Positions 48,847 through 60,565 of a DNA stretch of 64,000 bases are shown here, piece after piece. Position numbers and translations under genes: made by a program. The DNA is from Podospora pseudocomata (lineage: Eukaryota > Ascomycota > Sordariomycetes > Sordariales > Podosporaceae). Within the stretch, counting starts at the first letter, position 1; each line of letters opens with the position of its first letter. The stretch covers positions 620,001 through 684,000 of the forward strand of contig NW_026946366.1 in assembly GCF_035222375.1 (NCBI RefSeq), in the 5' to 3' direction. The notes under the pieces are model-generated. The model had not been told where the DNA came from and searched no databases. It saw nothing but the letters and a program-made list of their open reading frames with translations.

Positions 48847-50005
48847 GGTGTCGTGTCTGTGTATGTGAGTTGAGTATCTCTGTGATAGGTACTTTGGACC
48901 ACGAGTGTGCAGTGCAAGGATATCAGCTGGGTACAAGTGTAAGGATTGAGATGGGGAATTTTTCATGACGGTGTTTTGTCCAGTTGGTGTAAGCGAGGAA
49001 CCTCTCTGCACAAATACATCTTGGTTGTGGGAGTGTATCAGATGGCAGGACTGCCAGAGCTGCATGATGATATCTCTCTAGAACAAGTGAGCTGTCGGTA
49101 TATAATACTATGACATTCATTAAGCTACCTACCCACGTTCTCAGAACGAGATATTTCTGAAGCTGATATATGCGTGTCCTTGAGCAAGTTATACAAAACC
49201 TGGTCAATATAACAACCACACCAGAACAGGATAGCAATTATCGATATCCCAGCACACTTCGCAGAACCATCTACTCTTCCAATAAAAACCCCAATCAAAG
49301 CCCCTCCGAGGGAGAATATCTCTACATGACATAAATACAGTACATAACTCAGGTACAAAGCACCCATGGATCTTTTCCACCACCCCCTTCCCCACCCACA
49401 ACCACCAGCCAACCGCCCTCAGTTAAAATCACCCACAAAAAAAACCCCCCAGACGTGGCCACTCTGGAGCAACTAAACGCTGGCATACATAATACATCAT
49501 GCAAGTGAGATCTCATTCGTTTTGACCTACACATAAACCCAAAAAAGCATGTCAACAAGAAGAAAACAAAACCCGCCAGCTCACACACATGGTTCGACAC
49601 CCGCCCCCCCGCCCCATATCCGCCAGCGCAGGTCGCATATCTGGCCGCATGAGCAATTGTCCCATCTGCCACCCATTTCCATTTCCCTCACCCACCCCCT
49701 CCCTCTCTCACTTCACCCTTCAAAGCTGGCCCAAGATTATCCCATCTCACAAAGAAAAAAAACAAGCCATATGATTTCAGGTTCACAGCCATGCACCGGC
49801 TCCTGGAACCCTCCGTCCCCAATGCCATCTCTGTTACCTCATCCTCCCTCCAACAGCACATCACACCTCATCAAAACACCCCAAAATGAAATCAAGATGA
49901 CTTTACAACTATGCACCAGCCCTCCAGAACTCCTTCCAGATGATACTACACACGCAAATCCATTCCATTTCTCAAAATCTCTTCCTACATCCACACCTAA
50001 CCCCC

Positions 50006-51931
50006 TTAATCCCCCCTCCCAAACCTGATATCAAAATCCTTCAAAACACTCATAATACTCGCCGCCTCAACCTCAATAGGCGCCAACCTCTGCCCCCCAC
50101 CATTCCTCCCCCCCCCTTGTCCACCGCTCCCCGGCCTGGGAACCGGCAGCGCCTTCAACTTGGGCAGCCAAGTCCCAATCTCATCCGCCGCCTGATCAAA
50201 GTGCCTGTGACTAGCTAGCGTCTTATACGCCTCAGCACAAGACAGCGCTAAAGGGAAACCTGACTCTGACGCAGAAGTCTGCATAGGAGGAAGCGGCTGC
50301 GGTGCGGCAGATTGAGAAGCGTCGCTGTTGCTAGACTTGCAACATCCACCTCCTGGTCCAGCACCGCCGCAGCACCCACCACCACCGCTGGCTCCCGGGT
50401 TGTTCTTCTCAAAGTTGGCTGCTAGGGACCTACAAAAGAGGCCTGACTTGGGATCGGAAAGACACTGAGCGCAGGTACCCGGGCCGTTGGGGCCGCACCG
50501 ACTCCCTGAGGGCTTAGCTTGGGTGGCGTTGGAGTTGGTAGAAGGGCGGTTCTGGTTTGCCCGTGGACCAGGAAGCTTGATAGCACCGGTGGCGGTCACT
50601 TCCATAGGTATTGGGACGACATCGTCCTCTGATGGTGGTGGCGTGTGAGTCTGTGTTTGCTCGGCAACTGATGGTAGTGGTTGTTGGAAGGACATGGGGT
50701 TCATGAGAGCCTCAGCACACATGCAGTATGTTCCATCCTTGCAGAAGCCGCACGAGTCCCTAGCCTCAAGCGACATCATGGGCTGTAAAGACTGTGGTGG
50801 TGGTTGGGTGACCATTGGAAGTGACATTCTGTTGTCCTTAGCAAACATGGCGGTAAAGTCTGTTTCCATAGGTATTCCAGCATCCGAACGATGCCGCTTC
50901 TCCTCGGGTGCCGAAGGTGGTGAGCTTGGTGAGTGCGGTCGTTTGAGGTCGGACATTCTGAGGGCTTCCTCCAAACATTCGCAGCTTGACCCAAGTGTGC
51001 ATTTTCCACATCCCATCGCTGTGTCGGTGTCTTGAAGCACAGCTTCAGCACATGCACATGACCCAGATGCTTGACAGCCACCACACCCTAGAGGCGCCAT
51101 CATTTCGTCGGGAGGGGAGATGATGTTGGAGATGGAAAATGGTTGAGTGGTTGGTCGGGGTTCCGCAATGGGCACAGCACTTGGCCCCGAGCTCTTCGGC
51201 GGAGCAGGCTGCAAAGGTCGTCTGGGCTGTGAGATATTGGCAAGCGGATTCGCTTGAGGCTGTATTGGTGCCGGGAGACGTCCATGATTTCCAGTTGACG
51301 AAGGTGACTGAGAATCCCATGCTGATAACATTGAGTTGCGTTCTTGTCTCTCCTTGTCAAGCTGTGACTGCAACCACTGGCAACGAGATCGGAGTGTCTG
51401 TCTCTCGGCCTCCAGGTGATTGATACGCTCCTGAAATTCCTGGACGACCCGGTCGTGCTCTTCCTTCTGCTCATCCAATTGCTCCTCCAGCTCCCCAACC
51501 CGAGCAGCCCTACGCTCACGAAAGGCCCTCTGTGCAGCTCTGTTTTGAGCTTTGCGTTTGGTTGGTGGAGTGTCGGTGGCAGGTTTTCGACCTGGCTTGG
51601 GTCTGGGAGGAATGACCCACTCCTTGCTGGTCATGCTCATGGCCATAGGTTGTTGCCCTGGGCCCGGTGACATAACTCCAGGCGACGCCATGTTCAAAGG
51701 GGTTGAGGCTTTGATGGAGGGTGGCCTGTTGGGTGCGTTTGGGCGGATGGCGATGGGAGGCGCTGACACGGAGGTTGACGATGTGGGAGTGGAGACGTTG
51801 GACGGAGAGGCCGCAGATGCGGGGGTGGAGGCAGGGCTGGAGGAATCTCTGCCAAGTGTTGTCGTGATGGAAAGAGTTCTTTTGTCGGTGTTCCCAAGCC
51901 CGACTGGGGAAGCAGCGGCAGCGGCAGCCAT
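50006..51931 (-). CDS. hapX: HapX-type bZIP iron regulator
   Basis: One exon, 641 residues from the first in-frame ATG (MAAAAAASPVGLGNTDKR). The frame is open further upstream, to about 52117, but without an ATG. KEWVIPPRPKPGRKP near residue 102 is the Hap4-like motif that binds the CCAAT-binding complex. NRAAQRAFRERR near 129 is the bZIP basic region, followed by a leucine-zipper-like coiled coil. Four cysteine-rich motifs follow: CGGCQASGSCACAEA (near 280), CGKCTLGSSCECLEEA (near 307), CGFCKDGTYCMCAEA (near 392) and CAQC..GLFC (near 487). The conserved C-terminal CAEAYKTLASHRHFDQAADE ends the family core. HapX represses iron-consuming pathways when iron is scarce and, through the cysteine motifs, activates iron storage when it is plentiful. 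Confidence 0.96.
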   Translation of the reverse strand: MAAAAAASPVGLGNTDKRTLSITTTLGRDSSSPASTPASAASPSNVSTPTSSTSVSAPPIAIRPNAPNRPPSIKASTPLNMASPGVMSPGPGQQPMAMSMTSKEWVIPPRPKPGRKPATDTPPTKRKAQNRAAQRAFRERRAARVGELEEQLDEQKEEHDRVVQEFQERINHLEAERQTLRSRCQWLQSQLDKERQERNSMLSAWDSQSPSSTGNHGRLPAPIQPQANPLANISQPRRPLQPAPPKSSGPSAVPIAEPRPTTQPFSISNIISPPDEMMAPLGCGGCQASGSCACAEAVLQDTDTAMGCGKCTLGSSCECLEEALRMSDLKRPHSPSSPPSAPEEKRHRSDAGIPMETDFTAMFAKDNRMSLPMVTQPPPQSLQPMMSLEARDSCGFCKDGTYCMCAEALMNPMSFQQPLPSVAEQTQTHTPPPSEDDVVPIPMEVTATGAIKLPGPRANQNRPSTNSNATQAKPSGSRCGPNGPGTCAQCLSDPKSGLFCRSLAANFEKNNPGASGGGGCCGGAGPGGGCCKSSNSDASQSAAPQPLPPMQTSASESGFPLALSCAEAYKTLASHRHFDQAADEIGTWLPKLKALPVPRPGSGGQGGGRNGGGQRLAPIEVEAASIMSVLKDFDIRFGRGD

Positions 51932-53367
51932 GATTACTGGCAACGGAATGATTTGACGGACCACGAGGGTTGGTGGTGCAGAGGTCGAGGACTGTACCGA
52001 ACTAGTGGCAACTGACTGCAGGTTGCAGCCGAATTTTATGTCACCAGTAAAACGGGCTAGGGCCGACCGTTTAGGGAGTTCTCCTCGGTATCCGAAAGGC
52101 AGGGAGATGGCATTCAATGAGGAAGTCCAAGTTTGATGGTGTCGAACTGCGAGAATGGGTTGTCTGTAAATGCCGCTTTTGATATGTGACGAGTCGCTCC
52201 GCAGTCAAGGAGAATTTTGACACGAGTGACTCCAAAGTTGTTCGCAAGATCACTTAGATGGCGGCGTCTTGTTTGAGAAGGAGGTTGTGAGTGACACGTG
52301 ATACTGTTCAATCGGTGTGCCGGCACAGGGTCAAATATCGAGATGACGATGACGATGACGCCGATGTTGTGGGAAGAGGATTTTGAGGGTCTTGATGCTG
52401 AAAAATTGAAGCAGACGGAGGAAAGGGTCTTCTTTTGCGTCAACCGAAGACGCCCGGGCTCAGTGTGGGCTAGCGAGGCCGGAGTTTTCACCCAGGCCAA
52501 GGAGTCTGAGGGCTTTGATTCGGTAAAGGGAGAGATTGGAGATGTCAGTCGGCCCACTGATTTGATTGATAAGATTATAGGATCGCGCTAGATCCAAAGA
52601 GGCCTAGCGAGGGGTGGTGGTGCTATGCTTGCGTCAAGGAACCCCACGGTCGAAAGCCGAGTGAGGGTCACCGCTTCGACAGCAGATCCCAACCGGAACA
52701 CGGATAATCACACAGTCATCACTTCGGTCACCACCGGAATCCGCTCGGTCTATCGCTTGATGATTCTGTGGTTCTCTGCTGAAGTTCTCTATTCAACATG
52801 GTAATTTTCCTTGGCGATTTGTCGAGCCGTTCAGTAGGCGAGCGATATCGGACATACTGTGACGTCTTTAGAAGACCATCAGCAACTAGCGCCCGGAAGT
52901 TCTGGTTCGCCCGGAAGGAAAGGCTGAAGAGGACACTCCTCGAGCTAATTGCTGCCCGTAAATCATGTGGGGGCTCTTGGAGCAAGCTTCCCAAGGTGAT
53001 TCAGGCGGGCCTCAAGAAGGCGTGCCTGACTGAGGTCAACTCGAATTCTGTGTATCTGTGTAAGAGAAGGGAGCTTGGGTCAATGCTGCCACCACAACTG
53101 AAAGAAAGCTGTATTAGCTACCAACATGATTTGGGGAATACCAACTTGAGTGGCTCATCGTGCCATCTGGTATTATCCTCATATTCACAATATGGCTGAC
53201 CGTTAATTCCAAGCCGTCATCCAGAGTTGCAACGCACGGGCCTAGCGTCCGCCAAGACATGGAACATGTCCAGAAGCCCAGCATCGTGGTCCGAAGTACC
53301 ATCAACATTCTGTCAACCAAAATCAGCCAACTCCCACCGTCGACCACAAACAATAAAACCAACAAAA
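51932..53367. other. Divergent promoter region, hapX / COG2
   Basis: No gene seen. Plus-strand frames 52298-52591 and 52798-53199 are moderately protein-like but match nothing I know. One TTGATAAG at about 52566 has a GATA core, without the full ATCWGATAA of SreA-type sites. Confidence 0.5.
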
Positions 53368-54366
53368 ATGGCCCAACTCGGCCTCCCCCCAAACTCCCGC
53401 CCAACATCCTCCTACTCAACCAACCTCAACCTCTACTCCCCCCCGTCCCCCAAATCCCAACTCCCCAGCCGCCGCTCCTCCCTCTCCTCCTCGGCCACCG
53501 ACGACTTAGAAAATTCCTCCTCCCTTCCCTTCCCCGCCGCCCTCTCCCGTCGCGACTTTCTCGCTCCTGACTTCGACCCCGCAAGCTACCTCTCCACCCT
53601 TCACACCGGTGGCCCAGCCTCTCGGCATCAAACCCTCGAGGACCTGCGCTCTGAACTCCGCGATCGAAGCTCTGCTATCAGCGCCGAACTGCTTGAACTG
53701 GTCAATTCGAATTACACGGCCTTTCTCGGGCTAGGGGATGAGCTCAAGGGCGGGGAGGAGCGCGTCGAGGATGTGAGAGTAGCACTTTTAGGTTTCCGAA
53801 GAGCGGTAGAGGAGGTTCAGTCTAAGGTTAGGGAGCGGAGGGTGGAAGTAGGGGGGCTGAATCAGGAGTTGAGGGATGTCAAGGGGGCGGTGGAGACGGG
53901 CAGGAAGATGCTCGAGTTGGATGAGAGGGTGAGCGGATTGGAGAAGCGATTGGTGGTAGGAGGGACGGGGCAGCAGCAGCAGCAGCAGAAAAGGGATGGA
54001 GATAGCAGTGATGAGGAGAATTGGGATGATGACGACGAGATTTTTGGGAGCGATGATGAGCAGACTCAGGACGAAGACGGTGTGGAGTTTGTCAGTAGCA
54101 GGCCGGCGAAGCTAGCTGCTTTGGCGAGGGAGTGTGTGTATGTGGATGGACTGGCTGAGGCCATTGGTAGAGATCTTCCGTTTGTGAAGAAGACTGACGA
54201 GAGGATATTTCGGTGTCGGAACACGATACTGCTCGACTTGAGCACAGCCGTAAGAGAAGCACGGAAAGCTGGAGTCAAAGGTCAGGGGCGTGTTATCAAA
54301 CTGTTGGCGATTTACGGGGCTTTGGATGCGCAGGCGGAGGCTGTAAAGGTCCTGAGAGAGAAATGA
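53368..54366 (+). CDS. COG2: COG complex subunit 2, N-terminal-domain protein
   Basis: One exon, 332 residues, ATG at 53368 (MAQLGLPPNSRPTSSYS). After a Ser-rich lead, RRDFLAPDFDPASYLSTLH and LEDLRSELRDRSSAISAELL with LVNSNYTAFLGLGDEL match the conserved N-terminal domain of Cog2. A coiled coil (about residues 130-200), a CAG-encoded Q6 run and a very acidic stretch follow, then a helical end. The COG complex tethers vesicles for retrograde traffic within the Golgi and so supports glycosyltransferase recycling. At 332 residues it is short next to animal COG2, which is usual for the fungal form. Confidence 0.85.
   Translation: MAQLGLPPNSRPTSSYSTNLNLYSPPSPKSQLPSRRSSLSSSATDDLENSSSLPFPAALSRRDFLAPDFDPASYLSTLHTGGPASRHQTLEDLRSELRDRSSAISAELLELVNSNYTAFLGLGDELKGGEERVEDVRVALLGFRRAVEEVQSKVRERRVEVGGLNQELRDVKGAVETGRKMLELDERVSGLEKRLVVGGTGQQQQQQKRDGDSSDEENWDDDDEIFGSDDEQTQDEDGVEFVSSRPAKLAALARECVYVDGLAEAIGRDLPFVKKTDERIFRCRNTILLDLSTAVREARKAGVKGQGRVIKLLAIYGALDAQAEAVKVLREK
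53971..53988 (+). repeat. (CAG)6 run inside COG2
   Basis: Six CAG codons encoding Gln6 between the coiled coil and the acidic region. Confidence 0.9.
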
Positions 54367-54502
54367 TGGTCTCAGTTCAAAATCCAGGGGGCATAAAAGG
54401 CGCAGAGCGACTGGCATCACGATACCCAATTTTCCAGGATTTTTTTTATACAAGGATTATGATACATGGCATACATCTAATATACATTGAAAAACAACAA
54501 AA

Positions 54503-55476
54503 CTACATGACAGTAGCCAGGTGTTCTGGCTTGACCTTGTCGTCTGTTGGGGCAAAGTTACCGTTCAAACTGATCCCTGGGCCATGCGTTGTGCTCAAAA
54601 CAACCTCGTCAATAGCCTTGGGAATGTTGTCGTCCAGTTGGTTGATGTTGTCTTTGAGCTTGGACATGAACGCCTTGATGTTGTCGGCAAGCATTTTGGG
54701 AGAGAAACCGAGCTGGCCCACGGCCATTCTCACAACACCGTTTCTTTCTCTGTACTCATCCGCGCCAATCAACTCCTGCATCGTCTCCTTGATGTCGCTG
54801 GTAATGGTTCCACGTTTTGGGTTGGGCATCAGATTCTTGGGACCGAGGATTCTGGCGACCTGGGCTTTCTTCAGGGCTTCTTGGCTGTCGGTGTGGCAGA
54901 TCAACTTGTTGAAGGCGATCTCTCCTCGTCGGATGGCCTCGAATAAGCTCTCCTCACCCACCGCCACGGCACCAAGTTGTTGAGCCTCGGTCGCTAGGGC
55001 GCTGCCCTCGGGGCAGATGACACCGATACGGGTATCGGTCTTGACTGGGAAGGGCAGACGAATGGCACTTCGGAGGACGGGACCGCTCTTCTGGGTCTTG
55101 ACTTTGACGGCGAGGTCATACTTGACGGTGGTAGGTGGACGTCCAACTTCGGCAGCGCGGAGGTACCTTTATGGACAGTAAGCGACAATACGCCGGCATG
55201 GGGTGACATTGGGAAGGAAGCTTACCTCATGGCATCGCAGAGTGTGAACTGCTCCATCGGTGAGAGATCATAGCTACGGAATGTCTTATAGGTCTTCTTC
55301 TTCTTCACGGGCTTCTTGCGCATGCCTCCACCACCGCCACCAGACGCATGCCGGACCTGTGGTGTCGCAACCGATGGCACGAGGAATTTTGGTATTGTCG
55401 AGGCGACCGTTGGCCTGGCTGGTGTGGACAGGCTGAGCCTTGCCAGAGAGGCAACGCAATGATGTGTGGAAGCCAT
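54503..55476 (-). CDS. MRPL1: Mitochondrial large-subunit ribosomal protein uL1m
   Basis: Two exons, 55226-55476 and 54503-55166 (GTAAGC..TAAAG, join DAMR|YLRAAEVG), giving 304 residues. The N-terminus (MASTHHCVASLARLSLSTPA) is a typical mitochondrial presequence, followed by a Lys-rich KKPVKKKKTYKTFRSYD stretch. The uL1 core has YDLAVKVKTQKSGPVLRSAI, RILGPKNLMPNPKRGTIT and MLADNIKAFMSKL. It would form the L1 stalk of the mitochondrial ribosome. Convergent with COG2 (136 bases between stops) and divergent from GUS1. Confidence 0.94.
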
Positions 55477-55816
55477 TGCGAGCTGTAGGACACAAACGGC
55501 GACGTCGTGAGCCTCCGCCTCTCTCTGTCGCTGTCGGTTGCGCTGCTTCAGAAAAAAGTTGGACCCCGGCCCGTTGAGGTTCGTTGCCTTGAATGTTAGG
55601 CTCAAACCAAATGTTCAGACAAGGTCCTGAGAGCTTCGGTTTTCACCGCCTTACCAAAACCGTTGGCGCTCGCGGCAGAAACCCCGCGCTGGGATGGGTG
55701 AATGTGGGGCTTTTTTGCTGCCCCTCCAAAATCCCAGGTACCGAGACTATCATCGGTGACTGTTTTCTCATCACGTCCCCTATTCCTATACTCACCACCC
55801 TTACCCACCGTCCACC
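55477..55816. other. Short divergent promoter, MRPL1 / GUS1
   Basis: 340 bases between start codons. No other gene seen; both promoters must fit here. Confidence 0.6.
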
Positions 55817-57927
55817 ATGAAGCTGGAAGAGCTCCATCCCATTGAGGCCCTCCTCACGGCCGATTTCCGCTCAATCGAGCCTCGTCTTCAGTCCCTCGAT
55901 AAGCATCTCATCCTCCGCACCTACCTCCATGGCTACACTCTTAGCGAGCTGGACACCAAGGTCTGGCAGGCCCTCCGCGGCAACCGCGCCGCTTTCTCCT
56001 TTATCAAGCGCGGTAGTCTTGTCAACCTCGCTCGCTGGTTTGAGTTCATCGAGGTGATGCACCCTGAGATCCAGGACGAGATCAAGGCCAAGGATGCTGC
56101 TGCCAAGGCGAAGGTCGCTGCTGCCAGCAAGGCCGGTGGTTCTTATGCTCTTAATCTGCAGAATACAGGTAGGTTGATATAGACTGTCAAATGCGTATTG
56201 GACTCAATGTGCTAACAGACATGAACAGACCAGGGCGTTGTTACCAGATTCTTGCCCGAGCCTTCGGGATACCTCCATATTGGACATGCCAAGGCAGCTC
56301 TTCTCTCCTGGTACTTTGCCCAGCAGTACAAGGGCCAGCTTCGCCTCCGTCTCGATGACACAAACCCCGACAAAGAGAAGGAGGAATACCAGGATGCCAT
56401 CATCGAGGATCTTGCCATGATGGGCATCAAGTGCGATACCCTCACCTACACCAGTGACTACTTTGATTATCTTTACGATATGGCGATCAAGATGATCAAG
56501 GAGGGACATGCCTATGCCGACGATACCGACCAGGAAACTATGCGCAACGAGAGATGGAACGGCATCGCTTCCAAGCGCCGCGACACGCCAGTGGAAGAGA
56601 ACTTGCGCATCTTCGAGGAGATGAAGAAGGGTTCCGAGGAAGGCGTCCGCTACTGCCTTCGCGCAAAGCTCTCGGTCGACAATCCCAACAAGGCCATGAG
56701 AGATCCTGTGATCTACCGTTGCAACGTGGACACGCCTCATCACCGCACCGGCACCAAATGGAAGATGTACCCCATGTACGATTTCGCTTGCCCTGGTGAG
56801 TTTTGTCATTTTTCTTTTGACCTCTTCTGACCTTCCCTTTCGTCGTTGGGGCCGTTGAGATGAGAAAGACGTGATATTGACAGCACCTGAAGTTGTCGAC
56901 AGCTACGAGGGCGTCACCCATGCCTTGAGGTCCACAGAGTACACCGACCGCAACCCTCAGTACGCCTGGTTCCAGAAGACCCTGCAGATCCGCAAGGTCC
57001 ATATGTGGGATTTTGCGCGCATGAACTTCGTCAAGACTTTCCTCTCCAAGCGCAAGCTTGCCAAGCTCGTCGATACTGGAAAGGTTTGGGGATGGGATGA
57101 CCCCCGCATGCCCACCATTCGTGGTGTCAGGAGAAGAGGAATGGGCATCGAGGCTCTGCGCGAATTCATTATTGCTCAGGTATTTCTCTGGCCTTTTCTC
57201 TCCGCCGTCGCAAAAATTAACAGCCAAACAGGGACCTAGCCGCAACGTTGTTACCATGGACTGGACCAAGTTCTGGGCTACCAACAAGAAGCACATTGAT
57301 CCTATCGCTCCCCGCCACACTGCTCTCCTAAAGAAGGATATTGTCAAGGTGCCCGTCACAGGCGCCGAGGCTCCTGCTCAGCCCTTCCAGGAGGACAGAC
57401 CCAAGCATCCCAAGAACAAGGATATCGGTACCAAGAAGGTGGCGTTTGGTCCCGAGATTCTGCTTGATCAAGCCGATGCCAAGAGCTTCAAGGAAGGCGA
57501 GGAGATCACTCTCATGGCTTGGGGCAATGCCTTTGTTCGCAACATTGCTGAGGGTGATCCCATCACCTCGTTGACGTGCGAGCTCAACGTGGCAAAGGGC
57601 GATGTCAAGACGACGGAGAAGAAGGTTACCTGGCTCGCTTCTAGCCAGACTCTTGTGCCTGCCGAGCTTTGGGACTTTGACTACCTTATCACCAAGGACA
57701 CGCTGCAGGAGGAAGACAACATGGAGGACTTCCTGAACCCCACCACCTCTACTATGGAGGAGGCGTTCTGTGATGAAGCTACGGCCCAGCTCAAGAAGAA
57801 CGACATCATCCAGCTGGAGAGGCGTGGTTACTACCGTGTGGACAAGGGTCTCGATGACTGGAAGGAGGGTGAGGAGAAGAGGCTTGTCCTCTTCAACATC
57901 CCGACTGGCAAGACTGGATCCAAGTAA
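55817..57927 (+). CDS. GUS1: Glutamyl-tRNA synthetase, cytosolic
   Basis: Four exons: 55817-56168, 56229-56795, 56893-57179 and 57232-57927, giving 633 residues. The first 115 residues are a short GST-like helical domain ending in an Ala/Lys hinge, as used to dock on Arc1-type cofactors. The catalytic domain starts [20 protein letters not shown] (HIGH motif), with [20 protein letters not shown] and [11 protein letters not shown] (KMSKS equivalent). The C-terminal beta-barrel anticodon-binding part ends [12 protein letters not shown]. The third exon could begin at 56884 or 56893; the latter gives [19 protein letters not shown], closer to the family. It is class I, Glu/Gln superfamily, eukaryotic-type; the DTNP and VVDSYEG context fits GluRS rather than GlnRS. 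Confidence 0.93.
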
Positions 57928-58774
57928 GGTTGTATGTTCTGCTGTCCGTTTGTGATGGGAAAGTTTGATAGAATACTAGATGTGTCCTACAAGACTGGCT
58001 TGTCCTGTGTGTTGGCGTCAAGATGCAACTGCTGAAGTGTAGTGGTGAATAGTATCACTTTGGAGAGCAAAATAAACATCTGACAGGGCAACGGATAGGG
58101 GCCGGAGCTTGATGCATGCGCTCTGTGCCGAAAACCGTCTTGGTGTGCCGAAGGCCGTCTTGGCAACTTGGCAGGTTCGTAGGCGAAAATGCGATATGCC
58201 ATCCGTTTTTTTCAGACTCGTCTTGGGGTAAGATGGTGCAACTCATGTCTGACCCAGGTCTGATCCATCGAATTCTCACAAACTGTCTTGAAGTCCTTGT
58301 TGAGCTGGTTTGACATTGCACCTGGACCTTGAAGCTTTGGGAGCTCGGGAGCTTTGTTAGAGCAAATTGCTGGAGAAAATCTCGGATCCACCCGGCTACA
58401 CCAGATTAGCGAGAGCTCGATGCTCCATCGTCGATCAAGGTTAGTTCTTGGCACCTGCCCCCCCCAATCACATTCTTTACGTCATCCTCCACATCCAAGA
58501 CATTCCACCAAGTCGACGGCTGGCCGCAGCCCTGTCACGCTGTCAAACAAGCCCAATTTTATCTGCACGACCTTGGGGATTTTATCCATTTCTCCAACTT
58601 CTTCCTGTCTTCTTTTTCTTTCCGCAACTTCAACGAGGACTCAACGGCTGCCTCTCTCATACTGCGCTCGCAGGTCGAACCAGCTCTTAGCTATTGATAG
58701 CTATTAGAAGCTAAGGTACCTTGATTGGAACAACGGCACGCACAACAAACCTCTCGCCAAACCGGCAACGCAAA
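57928..58774. other. Spacer between GUS1 and PNS1
   Basis: No gene seen; GUS1 3' UTR and PNS1 promoter/5' UTR, the latter pyrimidine-rich near 58590-58640. Confidence 0.55.
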
Positions 58775-60565
58775 ATGGCCTACCAGGGCGGTGAAGCCGC
58801 TAATTACTACAGCCCACCTCATGGCGGTGGTGGTGGGCCGCAGTATCCCCCTCCGAACAACTCGTACGAAATGCAGCAACCGCAGAATGGATACTACAAC
58901 CGACCTCCGCCGCCGCCTCCTCCTCCTGCTGGGGGTGGGGGTTATAGTAACGTGCCGATGAACGATGGGGGGTATCACAATGGGTATGGGGCGCCACCGC
59001 CTCCACCGCCGCCGACTGGACCAGATGGGAAGATGGGACCTCCCCCGAGTTATGACGAGGTTTTTGCGGTGCAGAAGCCAAAGTGGAATGATTTGTGGGC
59101 GGGGGTGTTGTTTTTGGCGACTTGTGCTGGGTTTGTGGCTGTTAGTGCTATTTCGATTCAGGGATATGGTATGTATTGGTACAATGGATGATTGGGGGTT
59201 TTATGGCTGACATTTTGGGGGTGTAGCTGCGACTCGTAATATCAACTCGGGCGGCCTCAATGGGCAGCGGAACAGATTCGGGTTGACGACGCATACGATT
59301 TGGCTGTTTGGCTGGGTGCTCATAACGGCTATTGTGCTCAGCTACGGGTACATGTGGGTTGCGAGGAAGTTTACGAAGCAGTTCATCTGGATTACGGGGA
59401 TTCTCAACGTTGTGCTTGGTTTTGCGACGGCCTTGTACATGCTGTCGAGAAAGTACTACTCTGGCGGGATCGTGTTTTTGATCTTCGCCATTTTTCAGCT
59501 GATCTGCTTTATCAGCTGGCGGTCCCGGATTCCGTTCAGCGTGTTGATGCTGCAGACGGCCATTGATGTGGCCAAGAATTTTGGGCATGTTTATCTTGTC
59601 AGCGCGATTGGCGGGCTGTTGGCTACGTTGTTTGCGGCGTGGTTTTCGGTGACGCTAGTTAGTGTCTATGTCAAGTATCAGCCGGATCCGAATAACCCGG
59701 CTTGTAGGCAGGGCGCGGGGGGATGTTCGAGTGGAAAGGTGATTGGGCTGATTGCGTTTATTACTTTTGCCGCGTATTGGATTTCGGAGTGGTTGAAGAA
59801 CACGATTCATACTACTATTGCGGGGGTTTATGGGTCGTGGTATTTCAACTCGAGGAACTTTCCAACGGGGGTGACGAGGGGGGCGTTGAAGAGGTGCTTG
59901 ACGTATAGCTTTGGGAGTATCAGCTTGGGGAGCTTGGTGGTGGCTATTATCAATTTCCTGAGGCAGTTGGCGTCTGTGGCGAGGGCTCAGGCGTCATCGG
60001 ATGGGGATATTTTGGGGATGATCTTGTGGTGTATTGTGGGGTGTCTTATTGGGTTGTTGGACTGGGCGGTTCAGTTCTTGAATCGGTACGCTTTTGCGCA
60101 CATTGCGCTTTATGGGAAGGCGTATGTGCCGGCGGCGAAGGATACTTGGAAGTATGTACACTCTTTGCCCCTTTTGTCTTCTGTGGAGTTTACTAACGAC
60201 CATGGAACAGGATGATCAAGGACCGCGGTATCGACGCCCTCGTCAACGAATGCCTCATCGGCCCTGTCCTCGGCATGGGCGCCATGTTTGTCGGGTACGC
60301 CACCGCGCTGATGGCCTATTGCTACATGGTCTTCACCAACCCCTCGTACAACTCTGGCGGGGGCTTCACGCCGGTGGTGGTTGCGTTTGCCTTCTTGATC
60401 GGGTTGCAGATCTGCAATGTGTTCACCACCCCGCTCAGCAGCGGTATCGACACCATCTTCGTGGCTAGCGCTTGGGACCCCGAGGTCATGATCCGGGATC
60501 ATCCGGATTTGTATCACAGGATGGTGGCGGTTTACCCTGAGGTACAGCAGGCTATTCACGCTTGA
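58775..60565 (+). CDS. PNS1: Choline-transporter-like protein (Pns1/SLC44 family)
   Basis: Three exons, 58775-59168, 59227-60151 and 60211-60565, giving 557 residues. The cytosolic N-terminus is Pro/Gly/Tyr-rich with two Pro runs and a PPPSYDEVF motif, then FAVQKPKWNDLWAGVLFLAT begins the membrane core of about ten segments. Family text includes GSWYFNSRNFPTGVTRGALK, YSFGSISLGSL, FAHIALYGKAYVPAAKDTWK and MIKDRGIDALVNECLIGP, with the last two joined across intron 2. It is a plasma-membrane protein of the CTL family; yeast Pns1 itself has no proven choline transport, so substrate is left open. Confidence 0.94.

Larger units (their letters stand above)
46103..50005. other. Long gene-poor region upstream of the 1,827-residue gene
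   Basis: No confident gene in 3.9 kb. The right end is the 3' flank of HapX. Minus-strand frame 46783-47289 starts with a hydrophobic segment (STLLLAGVLALTMTAFG) but degrades into biased Ala/Arg/Gly text. Microsatellites occur at 47490-47505 and 48835-48846. The length leaves room for a long regulated 5' leader of the downstream gene. Confidence 0.5.

Noticed and set aside
52560-52575. GATA-type (SreA) site upstream of hapX
   Set aside because: Only TTGATAAG is present; it lacks the full ATCWGATAA consensus and is a single occurrence.
52298-52591. 97-codon plus-strand frame in the hapX/COG2 interval
   Set aside because: Partly protein-like but starts in a GATGAC repeat and resembles nothing known.
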